NCBI RefSeq assembly: GCF_029873635.1
Contig: NC_080423.1
Span: 98,824,397 to 98,888,396 of the forward strand
Direction of reading: 5' to 3'
DNA: 64,000 bases
Source of the DNA: Malania oleifera
Taxonomy: Eukaryota > Streptophyta > Magnoliopsida > Santalales > Ximeniaceae
Part shown: positions 45,241 through 55,102 of the stretch, piece after piece
Position numbering within the stretch: the stretch's first letter is position 1
How the letters are laid out: every line of letters begins with the position of its first letter
Program-made: the position numbers and the translations under genes
Notes under the pieces: model-generated
What the model was told of the DNA's origin: nothing
Database searches by the model: none
The model's input: the letters and a program-made list of their open reading frames with translations, nothing else

Positions 45241-46310
45241 GACCCGGATTGAAGAACTGGCATGATCTAGTCCATCCTGGGAAAACATAGATAGAATGGT
45301 TGAGGAGGGGTTGCCACGTGTTAGTGAACTGAGGGGGTTGGTCAAATGTGACCCTGATCAAGGCGTGGCATTAATCCTGACCATCCTTGGAAAACACAGG
45401 ATCGTGCGGTGATAAGCATGGTGGCCACGCCGACTTTTTGTGTGTGGGGGGGAAAATGAGCCACGTGTTGGTGACGATTTTTGGCTGGTCAAAACGTGAC
45501 CGGATCAAGGCATGGCACATCTTGACGTCTTGGAAAAAAACAGATCGTGCGGTGATCAGGGGCTTGTCACTTGTCAGTGACTGAGTGGGGTTGGTAATGT
45601 GGATGTGGATCATCAATGACGTGGCCCAAATCCAAGCCATCCTTGGGCAAACACACAAATCGTGCGGTGAGGACCGGTGCCACGTGGTCAGTGGCCGTGT
45701 GGCTGGTCAAATGTGATCGGGCAATCAAGGACGTGCCCAATCCAAGCCATCCTTGGAAAACACCATCGTGCGGGTTTAGGAACCGTGGCAGTGGCCGGTG
45801 GCTGGTGTATGTGGTATGATCATGACGTGGCCTCATCCTTGGAAAAACAAAATCGTGCGGTTGAGGACGCTGCCACGTGTCAGTAGTCGAGTGGCTGGTC
45901 AAATGTGACATGGATCAAGGCATGGCACAATCCAGACCGTCCTTGGAAACACAAATCGTGTGGTGATCAGGGGTGGCCACGCGGACTTTTGCTTGTGTGT
46001 GGGGGAGAATGAGCCACGTTTGTTGGTGATTGATTGGCTGGTCCAACGTGACCGCGGATCAAAGGCATGGCACAATCTTGACCGACGTCCTTGGAAAACA
46101 CAGATCGTGCGGTGATCAGGGGTGGCCACGCAGATGTTTTGGTGCATGATGGAGAAAAGCCACGTGTTGGTGACGATTGGCTGGTCAAACGTGACCCGGA
46201 TGGGCATGGCACAATCCGGACCGTCCTTGGAAAACACAGATCGTTCGGTGATCATGGTGGCCACGCAAATTTTTTGAGCGGACGGATGATGGGTTTTGCA
46301 CGTGGTTGAA
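45241..46310. repeat. 3' UTR tandem array, about 105-150 bp x 8
   Basis: Each unit has a ccttggaaaacacagatcg stretch, gtgcggtgatcaggggtgg, and most have ccacgtgttggtgacgattgg and gctggtcaaacgtgac. Copies start near 45403, 45539, 45654, 45760, 45849, 45953, 46100 and 46239, with unequal lengths. Tandem repeats in this part of Ogre elements are known and can seed satellite DNA. Confidence 0.85.
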
Positions 46311-47110
46311 TCCTTCGTGGATCCTCCAGGAGGCATTGGATATGTTAAAAAACAAATTTTTAGTTCTGTAAGTGCATTTTATTTTACACTGCATTTTCAT
46401 TCTCTCGACGCCCTCTCTTCTCTCTTCTACTTCTCCTCTCTCCTTTCACCCTCTCTGTTCTCCCCGTTCAATATCTGTTCCTAGGCTTATTTGCTGCAAA
46501 CTCAAAACCATAGCCCCTCCGTGATTTCTTTTTCTTACTCTTGCCTCTCTCCCGCTCTCTCTCTCTATATACCGTTCTCTTCACCCCGTAAAAAAAGACC
46601 TTAGATTTCCTTGGCAAACTTAGATCCCAACACCTTTAGAAGTGATCCAGGCTAAGCTCCGATTGGCCTCCTATTCTGTTACTCACGTCGATCTGGAGAG
46701 ATCTGGTGAAGCCCAGACAAATGATGGTCACCGGGAGTGGCTCGGTAAGGAAGATCGCACAGATGCAAGGGGAGTTCTTCCGAACTCCAAAGGAGAAAGT
46801 TCTGTTGGTTTTCTTCCCTTTATATATATATTAATAGATATATATATATATATATATATATATCTCAATGTTGTGTATGAGCTTTATTACTGATTTGTTG
46901 GAAATTTAGGGGCCTTGAGGTATTTCTATTCTGGTTAGGAGTTAGGTTTAGGGTTTCATTAGGGTTTCATTTGGGGTGGTGCCGGTCGAGGATGAGTCAA
47001 TCATCTTCGAGTTGAGTGAGTTGAGTGAAACTCGGGGGGTCACGGGCGAGATGGGCTCTATCACGGTTCAGGTCACGTGTGTTGTCTTTGGGATGGAATT
47101 GGGTTGGCCC
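46311..47110. other. Ogre 3' region, pyrimidine-rich stretch, no ORF assigned
   Basis: About 46390-46580 is CT-rich on the plus strand and contains ctctatatacc (about 46561-46571), which looks like a plus-strand leader and TATA region. An AT microsatellite is at about 46835-46862 and a poly-A run at about 47125-47146. No recognisable protein domain. Confidence 0.35.
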
Positions 47111-47149
47111 GAGTTTGCTTTTCAAAAAAAAAAAAAAAAAAAAAAAATG

Positions 47150-47950
47150 GGCTTTGATTTTTTTTTTAAAAAACGGGCCCGGCCCAATTCAGAAAGAAAC
47201 AGGGCCAAGTCATTTTTAAAGCAGGCCGATCGCCCACTTTTCCTTTTAAAAATAAAGCCCCGTGTCGAATTAAACGATAGACTTGGAAATGGAGTTTTAA
47301 AACTGGGTCGGCCCAATTCAGAAGAAAAACAGAAGCCAGGTTATTTCAAAACAGGCCGGCCCCCAAAAAGGTCCCAAGTCATTTTTAAAATAAGCCGGGC
47401 CCACTTTTCGAAAAACAAAGCCGTGTCTTTGTAAGATGGTTGGGCGTGAATTGATTTTTAAAATGGGTCGGCCGCAAAAGAGGTCCCAAATCATTTTTAA
47501 ATAAGCCGCCCATTTTTGAAAAACAAAGCCCGTGCTCTTTTAAAATGGTTGGGCTTGAATTGAGTTTCAAAATCGGGTCGGCCCAAAAGGGGTCCCCAAG
47601 TCATTTTTAAAATAAGCCAACCCACTTTTTGAAAAACAAAAGCCCGTGTCCTTTTAAATGGTTGGGCTTGAATTGAGTTTTAAAATCGGGTCGGCCCAAA
47701 AGAGGTCCCAAGTCATTTTAAAATCAGCCGGCCCACTTTTTCGAAAAACAAAAGCCGTGATGGTCTTTAAAATGGTTGGGCTTGGATTAGTTTCAAAATC
47801 GGGGCCGAGCCAATTCAAAAAGACAAAATGGGGCCTAGGTCATTTTTAAAAATAGGCCGGCGCACTTTCTCTTTTCAAATAAAAACCCAAGCTTATTTAA
47901 ATAGTTGGGCTTTGTGCCAAAACAAACCGGCTAGGAGTTCCTGTTTAAAA
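47150..47950. repeat. 3' UTR tandem array, about 112 bp x 6
   Basis: Units contain ttttaaaatggttgggcttg, aattgagttttaaaat, cgggtcggcccaaaag and aggtcccaagtcatttttaa. Repeat starts are visible near 47304, 47466, 47575, 47689 and 47805. Copies differ mainly by small indels. Confidence 0.8.
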
Positions 47951-48235
47951 AAAAAAGAAAAACAGGCCCAATAATAACGGCGCCCCACCTTTCTTTTTTC
48001 TCATTTCTTTTCCTCGAGTTTAGGTAAATGACTGCTCCACATCTTTTCAAAATCCAGCCTCGGGATTATTTTTCGTTTTTTCGTTTCGCACGCCTTGTGA
48101 ACTAATCCTCCACTGAGGGGACTGCACAACTCAACCTCCCATAGCTTACCTCGCCCACAAACTTTGGGGGCTTCTCGAGCATGTCGCCTTTTCGTCTTCT
48201 GTCAGACACACACTTAGCCATGGCAATCCTTTTAT

Positions 48236-48246
48236 CCTATTTAAAC
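48236..48246 (+). promoter_or_regulatory. TATA-like box for the antisense unit
   Basis: atcctatttaaac lies on the plus strand about 140 bp before the ATG at 48379, with no other ATG-led frame of note between. Function is inferred only from position. Confidence 0.35.
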
Positions 48247-48378
48247 GGACTTCCTCTCACACTTAAACACCACCAGCAAACTCACGGTGCAATTGTAACC
48301 CATCTTTGGCCATCCTATGTTACGAGAAAACCGTACCTCGACCATCTCAAAATCTCTCAACACTCCTAAACGTTTCTC

Positions 48379-48890
48379 ATGGCTGGGGCCTCATCTTCCA
48401 AGCGGGTTCCTGATTTGATGTGGCACCAGAGGTGCCATTCTGTTCTAATGCTCTCGGCTCCTTCCAACTCTCTCCTCAGTTTCCAAAAGAAAGTGCTGAG
48501 GAATGAGACAGTACTGGCCTCGATGTCTGATCCGGTCGGCATAGCCAACCAGGCACTCTACACAGTGCCCAGGGCGATTGTCCTCAAATCTCACCTAGCC
48601 CGTCGTCTGCAGAGACAGAACGAGACTGTGACCCTCCTTGGGAATCGAATCCTACATCTTACGCTTACGACGAAAAATACCAAGAGGAACAGACAGGGAA
48701 AACGATGGAGTTAAGGCAAGAAAATAATATGTTAAAACGGGAGGTTGATGATTGAGAAAAAAGGTAGAAGTTTACTCCCAACGACACCTTGGGCCTAGAA
48801 TAGCTGAGTTAGAGAAAAGCCGAAGGAGGACATCCAGGCGCGGGATCAAAAACGGCTCCAAATCATGGCGTAATGGAAAAGGTCCGACTT
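48379..48890 (+). pseudogene. Antisense coiled-coil ORF inside Ogre-type element, frameshifted
   Basis: The ATG at 48379 (ctcatggctgg) opens 111 residues on the strand opposite to gag-pol, starting MAGASSSKRVPDLMWH. A shift near 48640 moves the protein-like reading to another frame, with charged heptad-like text (YQEEQTGKTMELRQENNMLK) up to a stop near 48755. A further shift is followed by VEVYSQRHLGPRIAELEKS. Together this resembles a protein of about 170 residues with a C-terminal coiled coil. No family recognised. Extra ORFs, some downstream of pol, are known in Ogre/Tat elements. That this one is a gene is inference. Confidence 0.45.
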
Positions 48891-48939
48891 CTCGTTCTTC
48901 AGCCTGAAATGAAAATCCGTCTGTACGTGACCTGGAAAA

Positions 48940-49012
48940 GTTTTTTTTTTTTTTTTTTTGTTTTTTGTTTTGTTTTTTTTTTGTTTTTTTGTTTTTTTTT
49001 TTTTTTTTTTTT
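48940..49012. repeat. Poly-T / T-rich low-complexity run
   Basis: Long T runs broken by single G residues. It is likely to be difficult for sequencing and assembly. Confidence 0.85.
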
Positions 49013-49020
49013 CTGTGGGG

Positions 49021-49110
49021 TTTTGGGAGAGTCTGGTTGAATCTCCCAGGACCATGACATGACTTAACCACGGTATTCCTCCGCCATAAGTGAGGGCAAT
49101 TAATAAAATC
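49021..49110 (+). promoter_or_regulatory. 3' module with hairpin and AATAAA, shared with the chromovirus
   Basis: TGGGAGA (49024-49030) can pair with TCTCCCA (49042-49048). Aaccacggtattcctcc, ataagtgaggg and AATAAA (49102-49107) follow. The same elements in the same order lie in the chromovirus 3' UTR at 28498-28595. It lies about 130 bp after the coiled-coil frame on the same strand. Confidence 0.6.
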
Positions 49111-51410
49111 TGAGTGTTTTCTCTTTCCCATTTTTCTATTTTTTATTTTTTATACTGAGGACAATAGTGTGCATGCTGGTACACTGAACCGGGTTCTTGT
49201 AATTATCCTCTGAATGGCTTGTTCTGGATGTAAAAATTTTGTCCCGAGGGTACAACGACAAACCCCTACGCTGATTGGTTATGGATGTAACAGGATTATC
49301 AAGAATTTATTCAATCAGGCAAGTATGAATGAATGGTGCTCTACTGCTAATGTATGCGTGTTACTAAATTGCGATGCTGAATGCAGGGCATGTTATATAT
49401 AGACAATACATGATGCCTGTTACATAATATGTCTGTATGCTGCTTCCTCCTATAATGGGACATGCCTTTCACTAAATGCATGAAGGATGCAGGAAGTGCA
49501 TGCATGAAATGTATGAGGATGCATGGCCCTTCTTCTTGATCCCGGATCTTGGCCACACTTTAGTAGTTCTGTATGGCACGATGGTACCCGACTTCGCCAT
49601 TAAATGGAACTCACAACTGCCCTGGTTTCAGTCAGCCATACACTATTAGTCTTTACAGCGTTTCGGATTCCAAAAGGGTTTCGAAATCTGTCCAGTGCTT
49701 TTCTCGTCACGGATTCTGACCATTTTCAAATTTCTATAGGCACTCAAAATCTGCCCCAGTGTCTAACTGTCAGTACTTTTTCCGAAGATACTCAACCTTT
49801 GTTCTGTCAGCGCTTTTCCTTCCTCAAAATCCAAAGAATGCTCAATTTCCTGCCCCAGTGTCTGGTGTCAATACTTTCCATGATCTTCCAAACTCAGGGA
49901 TTGTTTAAGATCTAACTTGGTAGTTAATCACTGACGCTTCCAAGATTCCCAAACCTCGAAGGAGTACTAGCCGAATCTGACCCAACATTCCTTCATTACG
50001 ATGTTTGACATGCTTTAAGGCTCCCCATTGGTGCCTGAACACCTCCTGTGTGTATTAGGTTCCTGATTTTTTGACTCAATAATAAACGGGGAATCCCTAA
50101 TAATGAGATAATCATGCATTATGTCTTTAATGTGCTGAATCAGGACGTCAATTTGTGCGAAATAGTTGTTCTGTTACATTCAAAATTTAATTCAGGAAAA
50201 AGATAAGTTTTTTACCACACAGCATCCCCTTGTTTTAAAAGGTATCGACATTAAGTGTGAAACTAAAAACCTCTTGTTTTCGCAAAACTAAAACTGCCCC
50301 TGTTTCAAACTAGAAGGAGACTGGCCCTTTGGTACTGTAAGGTTGAATAGTGCCTTTAGGTCCATTTGTGTTGCTCAAGAGGTTTATTTTGGTACTTTGC
50401 TTCACATTTCGATCTCTGGATGGTCTTTAAGACTCGGGACGAAACGTAGGCTTAGGGATTTAGGTTTTCTTCAGAAGAATAAGGAAACCAGGGGATCAAA
50501 AAACCCATCCATGGCAACAAATCATCCTGCCCCGTTTGGGGCGAGACCATTTTGGGAGACATTTTGCGAGAGTGACCGAACTCGCCTTTGAACAAGATGC
50601 CTACGTACCTTTTTAGGATCAGGTCATTACGTAAGTTTTCAGACTCGTCATTGAGTCTGGGACAAACTCATTAGAGACAACAACGTATACCAATCTGGTC
50701 AGGACTTCATTTGGACCGTAATGTAGGCTGCGGGTGGTTCGTAGGTAAAAAAGAAGAAAAAGGTTAAATAGGCTCAAATCATAATTTTCATAGAGTAATT
50801 TTTGGTCAAGCGGATCACATGCGTAGTATGTCGTATTTCCGTTCTCTTTTCTTCTTTCTTCTTTCCATGTGCTTTTACTGCTCCCGTTTGTTTTTATCTT
50901 TCATGAAGGGATTTTGTCATTTTGTTTGAACTTCATTTGGGACTGATTTCTTTTTAAACTGCCCCCAGTGCGTGGTGTGAATCCTTGACGGGTGTTAATC
51001 AATAAATGAATTTTCAAGGCTCAAAAGGGCTGCACAGAGATTTCTTTTGAATTTCTGTTTAGGTAGCTGAAAAATGGCATGCCATCATTTTGATAGCCCA
51101 TTGTTTGTCCCCTCGGCATGATTTGTCTGACCCTTGAAAATTCCCAAACCGGTTAAAATTTTGGGAAATGACTTTTCAAAGGAGATGGTTTTGATTTCAA
51201 AGCTCAAAAGTTTTTGTTTTTTCAAATCCAAGTGATTAAAAACATTAGGTTCTTTAAGGGAGCTGGTGGTCTACAAAAATGGCCCCTCCGTCATCTAAAA
51301 TCGAAACAATGAGCAAAGAGGGAACATATGAAATAACACTGTGATCCTTTCATTAATTTCTTTTTGGAGATGTATACAACCATTAGGCATAATATTTTTT
51401 ACAGCATCAG
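49111..51410 (-). other. Ogre 3' region, no ORF assigned
   Basis: About 2.3 kb without a recognisable protein domain on either strand. Short direct repeats of ctgccccagtgtctg occur near 49752 and 49852. The tgcctacgtacctttttaggatcagg stretch near 50600 looks like a typical Tat-lineage 3' segment. Otherwise nothing is recognised. Confidence 0.5.
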
Positions 51411-52560
51411 AGTTAACAAGGGTGCAATAGGTCAGTTCCGTCCATATTTGCTAACAGTAGGGCACCTCCTAAACGCCTTCTTTACAACGTAAGGCCCTTC
51501 ATAGTTTTGGTGTCTCCACTTGCCACTAGGGTCTGTATGAATCGGAAAATCTTTTTCAGCACTAGGTCACCTCCTGAACTGTCGGGGCCGCACTTTTCGG
51601 TTTTTTAAACGCTCTCATCATCCTTCTTGGTATATTTGTCCATGGGCCATGGCGGCCATCCTTTTCTCCTCAATAAAGTTTAATGGTCTATTCGGGATTG
51701 TACCCACTCTAGGCCTAGCCAACTCTACTTCTTTAGAACTCTTAGAGATGGGATCTCAACTTCTACAGGGACCACTGCCTCCATTTTTCCGTACACCAAG
51801 AGAGAAGGGAGTAGCGCCCTTGTGGAGGTTCTAGTCGTCAGTCCTGTAAGCCATGAGGAGGGCGAAGGAAGCTTGTCATGCCAATCTCTGTAAGTTTCTG
51901 TCATCTTCTCCAAAATGTTCTTAATTTTTTTTAATTGGCTGCTTCCTCCAATTCCACGCGCCATTCATCTGTGGGTCTATAAGGCGTTGAATTGTGATGC
52001 TAACCTTGAACTGATTCCATAGCTTGGTCCTACTGCGGCGTTGTTCAGGGTTCTTGGCATTATCCGTGATTATTCTCTCAGGAACTCCGTACCGGCAGAT
52101 CAACCTCTCTTTTGACGAAAACGACTCACTACATTCTGTGTGATACTGGAATACGAGCGGCTTCTACCCATTTAGTGAAATAATCGATTGCCACAAAGAT
52201 GAAACGGTTGTCCGTTACTGGCTTTTGGGCTTATTTGGCCCCGATATCACACATCCATGCCCCAGGCTGAAAAGGGCCAAGGTGCGGAGAGACATGAAGT
52301 GGGGGCTGTGGGACTTGTATCCATCACCGTAAACTGGGCACTTATGGCACTTTCGGGCGTAGTCAATTCCAATCTCTCTCCATGGGTCTCCAATAATACC
52401 CCTCCTAAGTATTTTTGTGCAATGAGTGGCCTCCAACCCCCCACGTGGGTATACCCCGCAGACTCCCTCTGAACCTCACGCGTGACTTGTTTTTGGGCTT
52501 CCTGGCCCTTACAACCCCGTAGGAGGGTCATGTCATGATTTTTTTTGTACAAAACTTCAC
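51411..52560 (-). pseudogene. Ogre integrase, broken by frameshifts
   Basis: On the minus strand the pieces read in order: a zinc-finger part with DYARKCHKCPVYGD (about 52215-52436), a core with FVAIDYFTKWVEA-like text near 52180, RYGVPERIITDNAKN (second Asp region, about 52050-52100), and the C-terminal part ending VYGKMEAVVPVEVEIPSLRVL (51725-51964). Neighbouring pieces lie in different frames. The enzyme inserts element DNA into the genome. As assembled it cannot be made. Confidence 0.85.
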
Positions 52561-53400
52561 ATCTAAGAAGAAACCCAGGCCACCTTCTAATAGTCCTCCG
52601 ACATTATTGGATGCCCCCCTTCGGGATACTCCTTTCTGATTGTAGGTTTTGCTATCATAAACCACACGTTGTTTTTCCGTCGGCCTCACTCTATCACCCG
52701 CCCACCGTGCAGTAGGCAGGTTCGGGTGTACTCTGATCATGATATCTTGCTATCTTCACCCCTTTCTTCTCCTTGAATAAGCTGCCAGTGTGGCTAGTGC
52801 ATCAGACATTACATTGTTTGTCTTCTTGGTGTGTTAGAGAAACTGATATCTGTCAAACCCTTCTATTTTATCTTTTGAATTATCTCGATACGGTACTAAC
52901 GTTGGAATCGCGAGTTTTTCCCATTTCCTCCTCTTCCCATTTCCTTTAGCTGGTGAATGACTAAGGCCGAGTCTCCTCTTACTATTAGTCGCTTGACCCC
53001 CGATCTAAAGCGTCTGCAAACCCCAATATACATGCTCGTATTCGGCTCTGTTGTTGTAAAAACAAGGGAAGATGAGCTTAGTCTACCACCGATATGTTTT
53101 CCCATCTGTGTATGACACTGCGCCATCCCCACGTCCGCCAAACATTGACTGCCCCATCGAACAACATCCTCCATTCTCGAGTCTTCTTCCCTTCTTCCTC
53201 TTGGGTTTAGGGAGTTTATATTCTGGTCTGGTAAATTTCCGAACTCCTATGTTGGTAATACGCCACGTCTCCTTCATTTCAGGCTTAGGGATTCCGGCAA
53301 TGACACTATACCTTTGATACTTTCCTGTGACATACGAAATATCATATTCCGTCAACAACAACTCTGCCATCGTGCTACGCGTCCATTACTACGGGCTTTT
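52561..53400 (-). pseudogene. Ogre RNase H, broken by frameshifts
   Basis: LLLTEYDISYVTGK and a DG-containing stretch around 53090-53370 open the domain. LIVRGDSALVIHQL near 52930-52990 marks its end, with an NTSMYIGVC-type piece (from an NIAEYEA-like motif) between. At least three frame changes interrupt it. Confidence 0.75.
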
Positions 53401-54936
53401 CAACACGTAACTTTATATATTTTTTATTGGGTCCATCTTGGAGATCAGCCAGGTGTGAGTAATACAAGGTTATTGCCCTCATTCCCTACTGACCGTCCAT
53501 ACCAAAGCGGCAACAGTTTTTTTCAGATCAAGTACTTAACTCATAATTGGAACTTCTTACTAAGGTAATAAATGGCCCTTTCTTTCCTCCCGGTCTCATC
53601 ATGCTGGCCCCATACGCAACCCATGGAGTTTCTGAGTCGCCAGTACAAGATTAAGGCCTTCCCCGGGTACTGGTGGCACTAGTACTGGGGGATTCAAAAG
53701 GTACTCCTTTATTTTTTCAAAGGCACTTGACACTCTTTGTTTCCACTTTTCTGGGGTTGTTCTTTCTCAGCAGCTTGAAGATGGGTTCGCCGGTGGTGGT
53801 TACTTGAGATATTAAGCCGAGCAATGTATTGAGCTACCTAAGAAACTTCGCACTTCTTTTTTCAGACTTTGTGGCTTAGGCATCTCTCGAATGGTTTGGA
53901 CCTGTCAGGATCTAGCCTCAATCCCTTTCTCACTATACTATAAACCCAATAGCTTCTTCCTCCCGGACGTAGCACCAAAAGTACATTTTTTCGGGATTTA
54001 CTTCAATTGGCACTTTCGGAGCTCTCGAACAATTTTTCAAGTTTAACAGCATGGTCTTTCTCATTTCGTTCGCGCTCGTCGCGACTTACGATCATGTCGT
54101 CGCCCCCCAAACTTCACCCTCCCCCCTCCCTTGTGCATTAAGTCATGAAAAGGGTTCCAAGCCCTCTGGTAAGTGCTCCCCGGCATTTTTAGTCACGAAT
54201 GGCATACCTTTATAGCAGAAAGTCCTTCCCCTAATGTGATGAAAGTCGTTTGTTCCTTGTCTTCAGGTGCCATCCTATCTGGTTGTTCCGGAGAATCCAT
54301 CCATGAATGAAAATAAGCATGCCCCTGCAGTCTTGTCCACCAACACAGAATGTGTGGAGAGGGAAGTTGTCCTTAGGCTGCTTTATTTTATGATCCCCGG
54401 TAGTCGACACACCGTACTTTACCATTCTCTTCTTGAATTACGTGGGACATGCGTTGGCCATCCATTCAGGGTACTGGGCTACCCCAAGAATCCGGCCTCA
54501 AGCTGTTTTCTGTACTCTCTCCTTTAATCTTAGTAACACTCCCGCCGCTTCTCCTCAGTTTCTGCTTTCTGGCTTTGAATCTGGGTGAAGTGGGATCTTG
54601 TGGGTTACTAAATCCGTATCTAAACCTGGCATGTCTTGGTACGACCAGGCAAACACGTCTCGGTATTCCCTTAGTAATTCAATCATTTTGTCTTTTTCTT
54701 CACCCTTTAGTAGTGCTCCGATTTTCACCTGCTTGGGCTCTTCCTCAGTTCCAAGATTAATCATGACGGTGGGATCGCTACTGGTCAAGGTTGGTTTTTC
54801 ATCGGACTTTAACATTCTTTCCATTTCAGGGGACAAGTTTATTTCTTGATCTTCAACTTCGGTTTCATGGATTAGATTTTCAAAGTTAATGTCAATTACT
54901 TGGCGAGGGATTCTGGTGTTGTTATTTTCTTTATTC
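53401..54936 (-). pseudogene. Ogre reverse transcriptase, broken by frameshifts
   Basis: The exon after the intron reads VIDINFENLIHETEVEDQEI, then YRDVFAWSYQDMPGLD, the usual start of Tat-lineage reverse transcriptase (to about 54555). PKDNFPL and an NNQI stretch (54231-54425) are palm residues. The catalytic DDM is at about 54093-54101. KCTFGA and a VDP stretch near 53920-54000 close the domain. The parts sit in several frames. Confidence 0.88.
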
Positions 54937-55102
54937 CTGCATGAAATTAACAAACAAATTTCGACAGTTGACTTCCAAAATGCACATAAATGACAAGAAA
55001 TGCATGATTCATTTTCATTAAAGAGCTTCCCCGATTTTTCAGTGGCCGGGGGAATACAAAAGAAAAGTAGAACTAAACAAATCCTGAAACAAAGATCATT
55101 AC
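54937..55102 (-). other. Putative Ogre intron between protease and reverse transcriptase
   Basis: On the minus strand a GTAATG donor begins at 55102, inside the last codon before the gag-pro stop, and a tttcatgcag acceptor ends at 54937. Removing these 166 bases skips the TAA at 55099-55101 and leaves the frame of the reverse transcriptase exon open. A small spliced intron at this place is a known Ogre feature. Splicing is not shown by sequence alone. Confidence 0.75.

Noticed and set aside
45371-46336. Overlapping frames on both strands (up to 145 residues)
   Set aside because: They follow the 105-150 bp tandem repeat of the Ogre 3' region and carry no domain.
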